Positions 50,736 to 61,538 are shown, counted from the stretch's first letter. The stretch: 64,000 bases of DNA from Lysobacter sp. BMK333-48F3 (GCF_019733395.1 NZ_JAIHOO010000001.1:4030501-4094500); one strand, 5' to 3'. The notes: generated by a model not told the origin, from the letters alone. Program-made: numbers and translations.

Positions 50736-53700
50736 ATGGTTTCCGACAGCGATATTCCCGACAGCGCAGCCCCTGCCGCCGCGGCCATCGACGACGCCGT
50801 GCTCGACGCCTTCCATCCGGCGGTCGCGGCCTGGTTCCGCGCGGCCTTCCCGGCTCCGACCGGGGCCCAGGCCCTGGCCTGGCCGGCGATCCGCGCCGGC
50901 GGCGACACCCTGGTCGCGGCGCCGACCGGCTCGGGCAAGACCCTCACCGCCTTCCTGGCCGCGATCGACGCCCTGGTCCGAGAAGGCCTGGAGCAGGGGC
51001 TGCGCGACGAGGTCGCGGTGGTCTACGTCTCGCCGCTGAAGGCGCTGTCCAACGACATTCATCTCAACCTGGAGGCGCCGCTGGCCGGGATCGGCGCGGC
51101 GCTGCAGGCGATGGGCCTGGGCGACCCCGGCATCCGCACCGCGGTGCGCACCGGCGACACCCCGGCCGGCGAGCGCCAGAGCATGCGCCGCAAGCCGCCG
51201 CACATCCTGGTCACCACGCCCGAATCGCTGTACGTGCTGCTCGGCTCCGAATCCGGCCGGGCCATGCTCGGCGCGGTGCGTACGGTGATCGTCGACGAAA
51301 TCCACGCCGTCGCCGACGACAAGCGCGGCAGCCACCTCAGCCTCAGCCTGGAGCGGCTGGGCGCGCTGTGCGAAGTCCGGCCGCAGCGGATCGGCCTGTC
51401 GGCGACGCAAAAACCCATCGACGAAGTCGCGCGGTTCCTGGTCGGCACGCAGCGCGTGGGCGCCGACGGCGCGCCGGACTGCGCGGTGATCGACATCGGC
51501 TACGCCAAGCGCCGCGACCTGGCCCTGGAACTGCCGGGCTCGCCGCTGAGCGCGGTGATGTCGCACGAGCAATGGGACGAGGTCTACGACCGCCTCGCCG
51601 CGTTGGCGCGCGAACACCGCACCACCCTGGTGTTCGTCAACACCCGGCGCATGGCCGAACGCGCCGCGCGTCATCTCGGCGAACGCTTGGGCAAGGACGC
51701 GGTCGCCGCGCATCACGGCAGCCTGGCGCGCGAGTTGCGCCTGGACGCCGAACAACGGCTCAAGCGCGGCGAACTGCGGGTGCTGGTGGCGACCGCGTCG
51801 CTGGAGCTGGGCATCGACATAGGCGATGTCGAGCTGGTCTGCCAGCTCGGTTCGCCGCGTTCGATCGCCGCCTTGCTGCAGCGGGTCGGCCGCGCCGGCC
51901 ACCACGTCGGCGGCGTGCCCAAGGGGCGGCTGTTCCCGCAGTCGCGCGAGGACCTGGTCGAGTGCGTGGCCTTGCTCGACAGCGTCCGCCGCGGCGAACT
52001 CGACGCGCTGCAGATTCCGCGCGCGCCGCTGGACGTGCTGGCGCAGCAGATCGTCGCCGAGGTCGCGGCGCGGGAATGGAGCGAGGACGCGCTATACGAC
52101 TGCCTGCGCGGCGCCTGGCCGTACGCCGGGCTGGGCCGGGCCGAGTTCGACGCGATCGTGCGCATGCTCGCCGACGGCTTCACCACCCGGCGCGGGCCGC
52201 GCTCGTCCTATCTCCACCGCGACGCCGTGCACGGCCGCTTGCGCGCGCGCCGCGGCAGCCGGATGACTGCGGTGATGTCCGGCGGCACCATTCCCGACAC
52301 CGGCGACTACGCGGTGTTGCTGGAGCCGGAGGCGCACAGCATCGGCACGGTCAACGAGGACTTCGCGATCGAGAGCCTGGCCGGCGACGTGTTCCAGCTC
52401 GGCAACGCCAGCTACAAGATCCTGCGCGTCGAGCCTGGGCGGGTGCGGGTCGAGGACGCCCACGGCCAGCCGCCGAACATCCCGTTCTGGCTCGGCGAGG
52501 CGCCGGGGCGCAGCGACGAGCTGTCCGGGTCGGTGTCGCGCTTGCGCGCCGGAGTGGATGCCGCGCTCGAACAGCATCCCGATCCCGCCGCGGCGGCGCA
52601 GGCGCTGCAACAGCGCTACGCCTGCGACGGCGAAAGCGCGGTCCAGCTGATCGATTACCTGGGCCGCACCCGCGCCGCGCTCGGCGTGGTGCCGAGCCAG
52701 GACGTGGTGGTGTTCGAACGCTTCTTCGACGAGTCCGGCGGCACCCAGCTGGTAATCCACTCGCCCTACGGCAGCCGGATCAACCGCGCCTGGGGCCTGG
52801 CCCTGCGCAAACGCTTCTGCCGCAAGTTCAATTTCGAACTGCAGGCGGCGGCGACCGAGGACGCGATCGTGCTGTCGCTGTCGACCAGCCACAGCTTTCC
52901 GCTGGAGGAGGTCGCGCGCTACCTGCATTCGGCCAGCGCGCTCGACGTGCTGACCCAGGCCCTGCTGGACGCGCCCTTGTTCCCGGTGCGCTGGCGCTGG
53001 AATGCGACCACCGCGCTGGCGCTGCCGCGCTTCGTCGGCGGGCGCAAGGTCGCGCCGCAGCTGCAAAGGATGAAGAGCGAGGACTTGCTGGCGACAGTAT
53101 TTCCCGACCAGGTCGCCTGCGCCGAGAACCTGGCCGGCGAACGCGAGGTGCCCGACCACCCGCTGGTCGCGCAGACCCTGCACGACTGCCTGTACGAGGC
53201 GATGGACAGCGCCGGCTGGCTGCGCCTGCTGCAACGCTTGGAGGCCGGCCAGGTGCGGGTGGTCGGCCGCGACGTGGCCGCGCCGTCGCCGATCGCCGCC
53301 GAGGCGATCAATGCGCGCCCCTATGCCTTCCTCGACGATGCGCCGCTGGAAGAGCGCCGCACCCAGGCGGTGATGGCGCGGCGCTACGCGCAGGCCGACG
53401 GCGCCAGCGACTTGGGCCGGCTCGACCCGCAGGCGATCGAAGCGGTGCGCGAGGAGGCCTGGCCGGAGGTGCGCGACGCCGACGAGATGCACGAGGCGCT
53501 GATGGGGCTGGGCTTCGTCGCCGTCGAAGAGGCGCAAGCGCACGACTGGAACGGCTGGCTGGCGGCCTTGGCCGGCGCCGGCCGCGCCACCGCCCTGCGC
53601 CTGCACGGCGCCGACGACGCGATCGGCTGGTGGGTGGCGACCGAAACCCTGCCGCAGGCGCAGGCGCTGTTCCCGCAGGCGGTGGCCGAGACCGCGGTGA

Positions 53701-55214
53701 CGGTGCCGGCCGAATTCCTGGCCACGGCCTGGAGCGGCGAGGACGCGTTGACCGAGTTGCTGCGCGCGCGCCTGACCGCGCTGGGGCCGGTCACCGCGCC
53801 CGCCTTGGCCGCGGCGATGCGGCGGCCGCGCGGCGAACTCGACCTGGCCCTGCTGCGTCTGGAGAGCGAAGGCTACGTAATGCGCGGCCGGTTCGGCCGC
53901 GACAGCCTGCTCGGCGGCGAGGAGCAATGGTGCGAGCGGCATTTGCTCGCGCGCATCCACCGCTACACGGTCGGCCGCCTGCGGCGCGAGATCGAGCCGG
54001 TCGAACCGCGCGATTTCGCCCGCTTCGCGTTCGACTGGCAGCACCTGGCCCGGGCCGAGCGCATGCACGGCCCGCAGGCGCTGCGCGCGGTGCTGGAACA
54101 ACTGGAAGGTTTCGAGGCGCCGGCTTCGGTCTGGGAAAGCGAGCTGCTGCCGGCGCGCGTCGCCGACTACGACTCGCAATGGCTGGACGAACTCTGCGCC
54201 GCCGGACGGGTGACCTGGGCGCGGCTGCGTCCGCAGGCCGCCGGCGCCGACAGCGCGCCGCAGGGCGTGCCCAGCGTGCGCCAGACCCCGATCGTGCTGC
54301 TGCCGCGGCGCGCGCTGGGCGACTGGCGGCTCAGCGCCGACCTGGGTTCCGATCCGGCGCCGGTGTCCTCGCGCGCGCAGCGCGTGCTCGACGTGCTGCA
54401 GGCGCGCGGGGCCTCGTTCTTCGACGAGCTCGAACGCGCCGCGCATCTGCTGCGCACCGAGCTGGAAGAGGCCTTGGGCGAATTGGTGGTGCGCGGCCGC
54501 ATCACCTGCGACAGCTACGCCGGCCTGCGCGGCCTGCTGGTGCCGGCGTCCAAGCGCGCGGCCACCCACGGCCACCGACGCCGGCGGGCGATGCTGACCG
54601 ACCTGCAGGATGCCGGGCGCTGGTCCTTGACCCGGCCGCAGGAGGATGCCGTCGCCGATGCCGGCGACGACCCCGCCCAGGCCGCTGCGCGCCGCGCCGA
54701 AGCGATCGAGCACATCGCCTGGCGCCTGCTCGAGCGCTACGGGGTGGTGTTCTGGCGCCTGATCCAGCGCGAGGCCGGCTGGCTGCCGCCGTGGCGCGAC
54801 CTGTTGCGGGTCTACCGGCGCCTGGAAGCGCGCGGCGAGATCCGCGGCGGCCGTTTCGTCGCCGGCATGAGCGGCGAACAGTTCGCCCTGCCGGACGCGG
54901 TCGCGGCCCTGCGCAAAGTGCGCCAGCGCGAGCGCGACGGCGAGATCGTCTGCGTATCCGCGGCCGACCCGCTGAACCTCACCGGCAGCGTCCTGGCCGG
55001 CACCAAAGTGGCGCGGATCCCGGGCGCACGCATCGCCTTCCGCGACGGCGTCGCCATCGCCGCGCTGCTGGCCGGTCAAGTCGAGGAGTTCGAACCGCTG
55101 CCGGCCGAGCTGCGGCGCGAAGTGCAACAGCGCCTGACCCGCCGCCCCAGCGGCGCCGCCGCAGCAGCCGCGGCCAGCCTGGACGAAGTGCTGCGCAATC
55201 TAGCCCGGCCGTGA
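50736..55214 (+). CDS. lhr: Large ATP-dependent helicase Lhr
   Basis: The protein has 1492 residues, close to E. coli Lhr (1538). It is a superfamily-2 helicase implicated in DNA repair. Motif I is APTGSGKT, motif Ia [11 protein letters not shown], motif [15 protein letters not shown], motif III GLSATQ, and motif [10 protein letters not shown]. After the core come winged-helix and large C-terminal regions (from about 850) as in long Lhr proteins. The start at 50736 is the second in-frame ATG; the first at 50670 gives a non-conserved leader. A much longer shifted frame across the gene is a shadow. Confidence 0.93.
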   Translation: MVSDSDIPDSAAPAAAAIDDAVLDAFHPAVAAWFRAAFPAPTGAQALAWPAIRAGGDTLVAAPTGSGKTLTAFLAAIDALVREGLEQGLRDEVAVVYVSPLKALSNDIHLNLEAPLAGIGAALQAMGLGDPGIRTAVRTGDTPAGERQSMRRKPPHILVTTPESLYVLLGSESGRAMLGAVRTVIVDEIHAVADDKRGSHLSLSLERLGALCEVRPQRIGLSATQKPIDEVARFLVGTQRVGADGAPDCAVIDIGYAKRRDLALELPGSPLSAVMSHEQWDEVYDRLAALAREHRTTLVFVNTRRMAERAARHLGERLGKDAVAAHHGSLARELRLDAEQRLKRGELRVLVATASLELGIDIGDVELVCQLGSPRSIAALLQRVGRAGHHVGGVPKGRLFPQSREDLVECVALLDSVRRGELDALQIPRAPLDVLAQQIVAEVAAREWSEDALYDCLRGAWPYAGLGRAEFDAIVRMLADGFTTRRGPRSSYLHRDAVHGRLRARRGSRMTAVMSGGTIPDTGDYAVLLEPEAHSIGTVNEDFAIESLAGDVFQLGNASYKILRVEPGRVRVEDAHGQPPNIPFWLGEAPGRSDELSGSVSRLRAGVDAALEQHPDPAAAAQALQQRYACDGESAVQLIDYLGRTRAALGVVPSQDVVVFERFFDESGGTQLVIHSPYGSRINRAWGLALRKRFCRKFNFELQAAATEDAIVLSLSTSHSFPLEEVARYLHSASALDVLTQALLDAPLFPVRWRWNATTALALPRFVGGRKVAPQLQRMKSEDLLATVFPDQVACAENLAGEREVPDHPLVAQTLHDCLYEAMDSAGWLRLLQRLEAGQVRVVGRDVAAPSPIAAEAINARPYAFLDDAPLEERRTQAVMARRYAQADGASDLGRLDPQAIEAVREEAWPEVRDADEMHEALMGLGFVAVEEAQAHDWNGWLAALAGAGRATALRLHGADDAIGWWVATETLPQAQALFPQAVAETAVTVPAEFLATAWSGEDALTELLRARLTALGPVTAPALAAAMRRPRGELDLALLRLESEGYVMRGRFGRDSLLGGEEQWCERHLLARIHRYTVGRLRREIEPVEPRDFARFAFDWQHLARAERMHGPQALRAVLEQLEGFEAPASVWESELLPARVADYDSQWLDELCAAGRVTWARLRPQAAGADSAPQGVPSVRQTPIVLLPRRALGDWRLSADLGSDPAPVSSRAQRVLDVLQARGASFFDELERAAHLLRTELEEALGELVVRGRITCDSYAGLRGLLVPASKRAATHGHRRRRAMLTDLQDAGRWSLTRPQEDAVADAGDDPAQAAARRAEAIEHIAWRLLERYGVVFWRLIQREAGWLPPWRDLLRVYRRLEARGEIRGGRFVAGMSGEQFALPDAVAALRKVRQRERDGEIVCVSAADPLNLTGSVLAGTKVARIPGARIAFRDGVAIAALLAGQVEEFEPLPAELRREVQQRLTRRPSGAAAAAAASLDEVLRNLARP

Positions 55215-55240
55215 CCGCCGCGCAGCCCGCGCCGCCCCCC

Positions 55241-55264
55241 TGTAGGAGCGGCGTAAGCCGCGAC
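55241..55264. repeat. Simple REP copy
   Basis: TGTAGGAGCGGCGTAAGCCGCGAC lies between lhr and a convergent small gene; the flanking AGCCGCAGCGGTG also belongs to the element. Confidence 0.85.
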
Positions 55265-55347
55265 AGCCGCAGCGGTGCCCGCCAGCGTTCGACCCGAAGC
55301 CACGCGACATCGGGCGAGGTCCGAAGCCGCCAACCGATCCCGAGCGC

Positions 55348-55665
55348 TCAGGCCCCGGTACGCTGCGCCGCCGCCGGCCCGGGCAGGCGGCTCTGGAACG
55401 AAGCGCGAACGCGGGCGAAGCCGCGCCGGTACAGCGGGCCGCTGGTCAGTAGGTGGCTTTCCTCCAGCACCTGCAAGGTCGCGACCGAACGCGTGGCGGC
55501 GGCGTCGGCGGCGGTTTCCAGCAAAGACTCGGCCATCAGCTGGTAGGCCAGGCTTTCGCCCTTCAGGCTTTCGATCTGTTCGTACAAGCCCAGGCATTTG
55601 CGTTGAAGCTCCAGCGCCTCGCGCAGCGCGGTTTCGAGTGCGGATTGGAGATCGATCTGGGACAC
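55348..55665 (-). CDS. Small helical protein of unknown function
   Basis: The product is 105 residues from a GTG at 55665 with GGAG upstream. The first 60 residues are one or two long helices (QSALETALREALELQRKCLG, then ESLKGESLAYQLMAESLLE), probably a coiled coil. The C terminus is basic (YRRGFARVRASFQSRL). No family is recognised. It is upstream of, but not overlapping, the UbiB-like gene's end. Confidence 0.55.
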   Translation of the reverse strand: MSQIDLQSALETALREALELQRKCLGLYEQIESLKGESLAYQLMAESLLETAADAAATRSVATLQVLEESHLLTSGPLYRRGFARVRASFQSRLPGPAAAQRTGA

Positions 55666-55764
55666 GTTCGGCTCCGGTGATTAAGTGAGAAGGACGAGAT
55701 CCGGTCGCGCAGCCGGTTCGAGACGCAATGAGTTTCGAGGCGACAGGTTCATGGCGGCCAGGCT

Positions 55765-57483
55765 TCACGGCGGGGTGTTGTTCTTGCGCGAGGGCGCCTT
55801 GCGGTCGCTGAGCAGGGCGCTGACCACCAGCGCGATGCCGAGTAGGCAGGCGAACAGGAACAGCACCAGCGCCAGCGCCGGATAGCCCAGAATGCGGTGC
55901 GGCGTGTCGACGCGCATCATCACCGCCGAGGCGATGATCAGCGCGGCGGCGATCGCGCCGGTGCTGATCCGGTTGGCGATCTTCTGCAGGCTCTCCATCA
56001 GCCGCGATTCCTCCAGCCCGGCCACCGACACCTGCAGCCGGTTCTCGGCCAGCACCGACAGCAGCGCCGACAGCTTGCGCGGCGCGTCGCGCACCAGCCC
56101 CTGCAGTTCCAGCGCCTCGGTCGCCAGCCCCGGCGCCGACAGCGAGCGACGCAGGCGACCCAGCATCACGTACTCCAGGTGCGGCCGCACCACGTCCTGG
56201 ATGTCCAGGTCCGGCGCCAGCGCATGCGCCACCGCCTGCAGATTGAGCAGGGTGCGGCCGAGCAGGCCCAGCTCCGGCGGCGGGCGCAGGCCGCAGGCCA
56301 CCGCGACCCGCACGACTTCGATGAACAAGGTGCCCTCGGCGAGTTCGGCGCTGGACTGCTGCGCCGCGTAGCGGCCGATCAGGTGGCCGATCTCGCGCCG
56401 GTAGCGCACTTCGTCGAAGGCCTCCAGGCGCGTGCCGATGGCGATGGTCTCGGCGGCAGCGTCTTCGCCGCGGCCGTCGACCGCGGCCAGCATCAGCTTC
56501 AGCAAGCGGTCGCGGCGTTGCGGCGGCACATGCACGATCATGCCTAGGTCGAGCACCGCCAGGCGCCCGTCGTCGGACAGCAGCACGTTGCCCGGATGCG
56601 GATCGGCATGGATCTCGCCGTGCAGGAACACCTGATCCAGGTAGCCGCGCAGCAGCGCCATCGCGAGCGGAGCGAACTCGTGTTCGGTGCGCAGCAGCCC
56701 GGACAGGTCGACCACCTTGCGTCCGCGCACCAGGTCCATGGTGATGATGCGCGGCCCGCACAGGCTCCACACCGGTTGCGGCACGTACAGTTCCGGATAG
56801 CGCGCCAGGTGCGCGGCGAAGCGTTCCAGGTTGCGCGCCTCGGCGCAGTAGTCCAGCTCGGTGTACAGCCCGCGCCGGAACTCGTCGAGCCAGTCGGCGA
56901 AGTGCATGCGCCGCCCGGTCGCGGTGACCCGGTCGGCGGTGTAGGCGAGGCGGGCGAGGATGTCCAGGTCGGTGCCGATCACCGTCTCGATCCCGGGCCG
57001 TTGCAGCTTGACCGCGACCTCGCGGCCGTCGCGCAGAGTCGCGCGGTGCACCTGGGCCAGCGAGGCGCGCCCGATCGGTTCCGGGTCGAAGCGCATGAAG
57101 GCCTTGGTCAAGCGCACCCGCAAGCGCTCTTCGACCAGTTCGCGCACCTGCTCGAACGGGATCTGCTCGGTGACCCGGTCCTGCATCCGTTCCAGCGCGC
57201 GATGCAGGTCTTCGGGCAGCAGGTCGGGGCGGGTCGACAAGGCCTGGCCGAGCTTGATGAAAGCCGGCCCCAGCGATTCCAGATCGTGGACGAAGGCTTC
57301 GCCGTCGCGGCGTTCGCCGGCGGTCTGCGCTTGCGCATGCTCGGGCAGGCCGCGCCCGGCGGCGACGTCGAACTCGGAGAACGCGCCGATGTGGCGGTAC
57401 TTGGCGACGAAGGCCAGCACCCGCGCCGTGCGCAGGGCCGGGTTGTCGCCGCGGTCGAGCCGGTCGAGCAGGGCCGCGGCCAT
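55765..57483 (-). CDS. ABC1/UbiB-family atypical kinase
   Basis: The protein has 572 residues. The KxGQ motif is GPAFIKLGQALSTRPDLLP, the Ala-rich loop IGRASLAQVHRA, the ATP-lysine VAVKLQRPG, and the catalytic region HGEIHADPHPGN. Two C-terminal hydrophobic segments anchor it in the membrane. UbiB proteins support coenzyme Q synthesis, but this one is outside a ubi operon and could be one of the broader ADCK-like group. The DUF3606-like and 74-residue genes upstream lie on the same strand and may form an operon. Confidence 0.88.
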   Translation of the reverse strand: MAAALLDRLDRGDNPALRTARVLAFVAKYRHIGAFSEFDVAAGRGLPEHAQAQTAGERRDGEAFVHDLESLGPAFIKLGQALSTRPDLLPEDLHRALERMQDRVTEQIPFEQVRELVEERLRVRLTKAFMRFDPEPIGRASLAQVHRATLRDGREVAVKLQRPGIETVIGTDLDILARLAYTADRVTATGRRMHFADWLDEFRRGLYTELDYCAEARNLERFAAHLARYPELYVPQPVWSLCGPRIITMDLVRGRKVVDLSGLLRTEHEFAPLAMALLRGYLDQVFLHGEIHADPHPGNVLLSDDGRLAVLDLGMIVHVPPQRRDRLLKLMLAAVDGRGEDAAAETIAIGTRLEAFDEVRYRREIGHLIGRYAAQQSSAELAEGTLFIEVVRVAVACGLRPPPELGLLGRTLLNLQAVAHALAPDLDIQDVVRPHLEYVMLGRLRRSLSAPGLATEALELQGLVRDAPRKLSALLSVLAENRLQVSVAGLEESRLMESLQKIANRISTGAIAAALIIASAVMMRVDTPHRILGYPALALVLFLFACLLGIALVVSALLSDRKAPSRKNNTPP

Positions 57484-57486
57484 GGC

Positions 57487-57654
57487 TCAGCCGCCGCGCA
57501 GCTGATGTTCGACCGCTTCGACCGAGGCGCCGAGCGCGACCATGCGCAGGCGTCGTGCGTCGAGGCCGAAGGCCTGCCTGCAACAGCGTAGTTCGTGTTC
57601 CAGTTCCAGGCCGATGCGGCTGCGGGCGCCACGCTGGTTCGGGTCGTCGCTCAT
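57487..57654 (-). CDS. DUF3606-like small protein
   Basis: The product is 55 residues beginning MSDDPNQRGARSRIGLELEH. The family pattern (charged start, then a helix with FGLDARRLRMVALGASVEAVE) matches DUF3606 as I recall it. Function unknown; such genes are common near stress genes. It ends 3 bases before the UbiB-like start, so the two are likely co-transcribed. Confidence 0.7.
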   Translation of the reverse strand: MSDDPNQRGARSRIGLELEHELRCCRQAFGLDARRLRMVALGASVEAVEHQLRGG

Positions 57655-57673
57655 GGCGATAGCTCCTGATCGG

Positions 57674-57898
57674 TCAGTGCAAGGTCGGCCGCGGCACCGG
57701 CGGCCCCAGGCGGCTGTCGAGGGTGAAGCGGATGCGCGCGCCGACGTAGTCGTATTCGTCGCGCCCGGCGTGGGCCAGCACGGCCTCGATGGCGCGGCCG
57801 AATTCGCGTTCCAGGGTCTGCGCATCGGGCGGCGATTCGATCCAGCCGGCGACGATCCGGTCGAGCTTGTCCAGGGCGAGTTCGAGCGCGTCGTTCAT
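57674..57898 (-). CDS. Small hypothetical protein
   Basis: The product is 74 residues. The N-terminal half is helical (MNDALELALDKLDRIVAGWI), followed by EREFGRAIEAVLAHAGRDEY and a short tail LGPPVPRPTLH. No family is recognised. It is 19 bases upstream of the DUF3606-like gene on the same strand, in what looks like an operon with the UbiB-like kinase. Confidence 0.6.
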   Translation of the reverse strand: MNDALELALDKLDRIVAGWIESPPDAQTLEREFGRAIEAVLAHAGRDEYDYVGARIRFTLDSRLGPPVPRPTLH

Positions 57899-58303
57899 GA
57901 GAGCCTCCGAGGCGGTGGACGAGCGGCGGTGCTGTCACTGCATGCGGGCGGGTCGCAATGGGGCGTGCTATCGCAAGCGAAGCAAGGCGCGTGCCAGCGC
58001 CGTGCGATGGTGCTGGCCGGCCGGAACGGAAAACGTCCGCAGGAGACGCGCGCCGCGCCTGCGGGGTGCGACTCGGGCCCATCGGCCGGGCACCGCCGCC
58101 GGTCGCATGGGCGGCGAAGAACGCGTCATCGCCCGGAACGCCGGCGTTAAGCCGGACCCACCGGTGGTGCCCGCCGAGGCCGGCGATCGGGCATTTTCAC
58201 CGTCGGCTCTCGGTCGCCGGCTTTGCGATCTGCGGAAATATTTTCGCGACAAGCACAATTTTCGCCGCGATTCCGGCGGCTCGCGGCGGCGCGCTGGGCG
58301 CGC
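57899..58303. other. Intergenic region, nothing recognised
   Basis: About 400 bases between two minus-strand genes. No RBS-supported ORF, repeat or hairpin of note was seen. The promoter of the DUF3606/UbiB group must lie at its left side but could not be identified. Confidence 0.4.
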
Positions 58304-58576
58304 TCAGCGGGCCTGACTGGGGCGATGGAACAGGCTGAAGACGCCGAGCGCGACGATCGCGCCGATCAGGCACAACGCCAGTCCGGCCACGCTGAGGTCG
58401 CCGCGGTCGAGTTGGCCGATGCCCAACAGCCGTCCGGCGCAGCCCCCGGCGATCGCGCCCGCGACCCCGACGGCGATGTGCTGAGCGGCGTTCTGCGGTG
58501 CCGCGCTGCGCATGACCAGACTGGCGACCCAACCGATCAGGGCGCCTACCGCGAGCCAAACGAGGATGCCGATCAT
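58304..58576 (-). CDS. GlsB/YeaQ/YmgE family membrane protein
   Basis: The protein has 90 residues with three hydrophobic segments. MIGILVWLAVGALIGWVASL and the Gly-rich second segment (VGVAGAIAGGCAGRLLGIG) are the hallmarks of the GlsB/YeaQ/YmgE (transglycosylase-associated) family, which is linked to general stress. Exact function unknown. The neighbours on both sides also look stress-related. Confidence 0.9.
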   Translation of the reverse strand: MIGILVWLAVGALIGWVASLVMRSAAPQNAAQHIAVGVAGAIAGGCAGRLLGIGQLDRGDLSVAGLALCLIGAIVALGVFSLFHRPSQAR

Positions 58577-59158
58577 TCCGCGTCTCCTCTCGATGCCGGC
58601 GAAATCGGCCGCCGGAAGGCCGTATGTCGCGATGCCACAGTGGACATGCCGCTGTCACGGGCGCGTCCTTTTTGCGCCGTTGCGGCGCGCGATCGAACAA
58701 TCTGCGGATGGCCGCACATTCGCTGTGTGCGAAGGCTCCTGTCCGGCCGCTCCGCCGCGCCGCGATGGGGCTGGCTTGGGGCTTGCGCCAGGACGCTTGC
58801 CCGCTCCATCGCTGGTACGAACGGGAAAACGGCGCCAAGGCGGGCAGGGCGGAACGTTTTTCGGTCGTTTTTCGCCCCGGACCTTCGTTACAGCGGCCGC
58901 AAAGGCAGCAATTCCAGCCTGAAGCTCCGGGCATCGACGCGCAGATTCTGCCGGCCCGCGCAACAGTTCCTGCATACCCGTGGCGCGCCGCCGGCGCGCG
59001 CGCGACGAAGGCGCACTCGCGGACTTGGCACGCGACTTGCGGCATTCCCAGCGTTTCCCGCGTTGCGGCGCCGTCGCGCGCCGATCCGCCAGCGGCCGGT
59101 CCGCCCGGGCGCCCGCCGGGATCCCATTCCCCTGCTTATTGCGCCTTCCGGAGCGAGC
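58577..59158. other. Divergent region between glsB-type gene and SDR gene
   Basis: 582 bases without a supported gene. A plus-strand frame is open through it into the SDR gene, but its composition is Arg/Ala-rich noise. The region must carry promoters for both neighbours; none was recognised with confidence. GGAG precedes the SDR ATG. Confidence 0.4.
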
Positions 59159-60025
59159 ATGAACGAATCCAGCGCCATCAAACCGCAGCCGCCGCAATCG
59201 CAGGACGAGCGGCCGGGACAGCAGACCCAGATGGTTCCGCAGCCGGAGACGATACGCGACAGCTACCGCGGTTCGCAGCGGCTGCTAGACAAGGTGGCGA
59301 TCATCACCGGCGGCGACAGCGGCATCGGCCGCGCAGTCGCGGTGCACTTCGCACGCGAAGGCGCCGACGTGACCATCGCCTATCTGAACGAGGAACACGA
59401 CGCCAAGGAAACCGAGCGGCTGGTGCGCAAGGAGGGCCGGCAATGCCTGCGCATCGCTGGCGACGTCGGCGACCCGGAGCACTGCCGCGAGATCGTGCGC
59501 CGCACCGTCGAGGCCTACGGCCGCATCGACGTGCTGGTCAACAACGCCGCCGAGCAACACAAGGTCGAAGAGCCCGAGCAACTGACCCCGGCGCAGATCG
59601 AGCGGACCTTCCGTACCAACGTGTTCGCGTACTTCTTCATGGCGACCGCGGCGCTGCCGCACCTGCCGCGCGGCGCCAGCATCGTCAACACCGGCTCGGT
59701 CACCGGCGTGCGCGGCCACGAGCAGTTGATCGATTACGCCGCGACCAAGGGCGCGATCCACGCGCTGACCTTTTCGCTGGCCCAGGCCGTGGCCGAGCGC
59801 GGGGTGCGGGTGAATGCGGTCGCGCCGGGCCCGGTGTGGACGCCGCTGATCCCGGCCAGCTTCGACGCGCAGGAAGTGGCGAAGTTCGGCGCCAACACCT
59901 TGCTCAAGCGTCCCGGCCAGCCGTCCGAGATCGCCCCGGCCTACGTGTTCCTGGCCTGCGAGGAAGCCTCCTTCATTACCGGCCAGACCATCCACATCAA
60001 CGGCGGAGGACACATCAGTGCGTAA
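59159..60025 (+). CDS. Short-chain dehydrogenase/reductase, YghA-like
   Basis: The protein has 288 residues. It is an SDR of the 'complex stress' type with an N-terminal extension (PQPPQSQDERPGQQTQ). The cofactor motif is TGGDSGIG (50-57), the NNAAEQH motif follows, and the catalytic Tyr193-x3-Lys197 is in YAATKGAIHAL. The C terminus ends TGQTIHINGGGHISA. The relatives (E. coli YghA and Bacillus general-stress SDRs) reduce aldehydes with NADP(H); substrate here unknown. Its stop overlaps the GTG of the BON protein. Confidence 0.92.
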   Translation: MNESSAIKPQPPQSQDERPGQQTQMVPQPETIRDSYRGSQRLLDKVAIITGGDSGIGRAVAVHFAREGADVTIAYLNEEHDAKETERLVRKEGRQCLRIAGDVGDPEHCREIVRRTVEAYGRIDVLVNNAAEQHKVEEPEQLTPAQIERTFRTNVFAYFFMATAALPHLPRGASIVNTGSVTGVRGHEQLIDYAATKGAIHALTFSLAQAVAERGVRVNAVAPGPVWTPLIPASFDAQEVAKFGANTLLKRPGQPSEIAPAYVFLACEEASFITGQTIHINGGGHISA

Positions 60026-61538
60026 GCAGCAGCGCGAGACCAGCGATCCCGTGGGAACCGGCGAGCTGAAGGCCGTGGCCGAAGAGGCGTTGCGGCTGGG
60101 CACGCGGGCCCTGGAAAAGGGCCGCGAGTGGTTCCACGAGATGACCGACAACTTCACCGACAGGAGCGACGACATGAGACACCAAGGCGAGCGCAATCGC
60201 GGCGAACGCGGCCGCGACCCATACGGGCGCGAGGCGCAGCACCAAGGGCCTGAGATGGGCCATCGCTCGCGCCAGTCCGCCTCGCGCGGCGACTACGAAG
60301 ACGGCGACGAGTACGCCGCCGGCCCGAGCACCGGCTCGTCCGGGCGCGACTGGGACGAGTTGAGCACCCGCGGCGCCGACCGCTACGGCCATGAGCGCGG
60401 CGGCGGCTACAAGTCCGATCACGGCCGACCCGAGCGCGGCCGCGAGTACGGCCATGCCAGCGGTCCCGACTACGGCCGCCAGGAGCCCTCGCGCCAGGCC
60501 TACGGGCAGAACTACGGCCAGGATTACGGTCAGGATTACGGTCAGGACTACGGCCGCGGCTGGCGCGACGACCGCGGCCAGGACCAGGCCCGTTCCGGTC
60601 GTTCGCACCCAGGCGAACGCAGCCTGTACGGCGCCCACGGCCCCGACGTCGAACGCGACTATTACGACAGCGGCTGGCGCGCCAGCGGCTTCGACGAACG
60701 CAGCCAGACCGTGGGCTGGGAAGACGACCGCGGCGACGCCCCCGGCACCTCGCGCGGCTCGCGCTTCGGCGGCAGCAGCGGCGGCTACTCGCGCTTCGGG
60801 CCCGGCTACGGCGGCGAAAGCGCCGGCCGCGGCGGCCGCGAAGGCCTGTACGACCACAGCGAACGCCGCCCGCAGCAAACCCGCGGCGGCGGCGAAGACC
60901 GCGGCTATAGCGAACGCGGCTACGGTCAAGGCTACGGCCGCTCCTCCGGCTACGCCGACCGCAGCGGCTTCTCGTCCTCGGCCTACGGCACCGGCTTCGA
61001 AGCCAACGCCGGCGCCTACCGCGAACAGGGCCTGGCCAGCCAACGCGGCCGCGGCCCCAGCCGCTACACCCGCTCCGACGAGCGCATCACCGAAGACCTC
61101 AACGAACGCCTGACCGAAGACGACCTGCTCGACGCCAGCGACATCGACGTACGCTGCGAAGGCGGCCGCATCGTGCTCGAAGGCGAAGTCGACCAACGCT
61201 GGATGAAACACCGCGCCGAAGACATCGCCGACGCCTGCAGCGGGGTCAAGGATGTCGACAACCGCATTCGCGTCCGCGGCGGCGACCGCTCGGGTTCCGG
61301 CTATGGCGGCCGGCAGAACGAAGCCGGTGGCGGCCAGCAGGCGGGGCAAGGGCAGGGCAGCCAGGGCAGCCAGACACAAGGGCAGGCGACCCAACGCCCT
61401 GCCAGCGCCGGCCAGCCGCGCACCGGCACCTTGCCGGGAACCTCGGCGCCGCCGCCGAGCGGCGCCGGCACCACCAGCGCTGGTACGACCGGGAGCGGGA
61501 CTACGGGCAATCAGGGCGGAGGGGCGCAGACCCACTGA
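60018..61538 (+). CDS. BON-domain protein with long Gly/Tyr/Gln/Arg disordered region
   Basis: The protein has 506 residues from a GTG at 60018 that overlaps the SDR stop and has GGAGG upstream. An ATG at 60174 with AGGAG upstream is a strong alternative. Residues about 53-350 are disordered and rich in Arg, Gly, Tyr, Ser and Gln, with DYGQ repeats (NYGQDYGQDYGQDYGRGW) and RGG-like steps. One BON domain (about 353-417: RITEDLNERLTEDDLLDASD, IVLEGEVDQRWMKHRAED, VKDVDNRIRV) follows, then a Gln/Gly/Thr tail. BON domains bind membranes or other partners. No signal peptide is seen, so it is likely cytosolic. Confidence 0.85.
   Translation: MRKQQRETSDPVGTGELKAVAEEALRLGTRALEKGREWFHEMTDNFTDRSDDMRHQGERNRGERGRDPYGREAQHQGPEMGHRSRQSASRGDYEDGDEYAAGPSTGSSGRDWDELSTRGADRYGHERGGGYKSDHGRPERGREYGHASGPDYGRQEPSRQAYGQNYGQDYGQDYGQDYGRGWRDDRGQDQARSGRSHPGERSLYGAHGPDVERDYYDSGWRASGFDERSQTVGWEDDRGDAPGTSRGSRFGGSSGGYSRFGPGYGGESAGRGGREGLYDHSERRPQQTRGGGEDRGYSERGYGQGYGRSSGYADRSGFSSSAYGTGFEANAGAYREQGLASQRGRGPSRYTRSDERITEDLNERLTEDDLLDASDIDVRCEGGRIVLEGEVDQRWMKHRAEDIADACSGVKDVDNRIRVRGGDRSGSGYGGRQNEAGGGQQAGQGQGSQGSQTQGQATQRPASAGQPRTGTLPGTSAPPPSGAGTTSAGTTGSGTTGNQGGGAQTH

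Noticed and set aside
50375..55546. A 1723-codon frame parallel to lhr
   Set aside because: It is a shifted frame of the helicase, Arg/Gly/Ala-rich, with no motifs. The true frame has all the helicase motifs.
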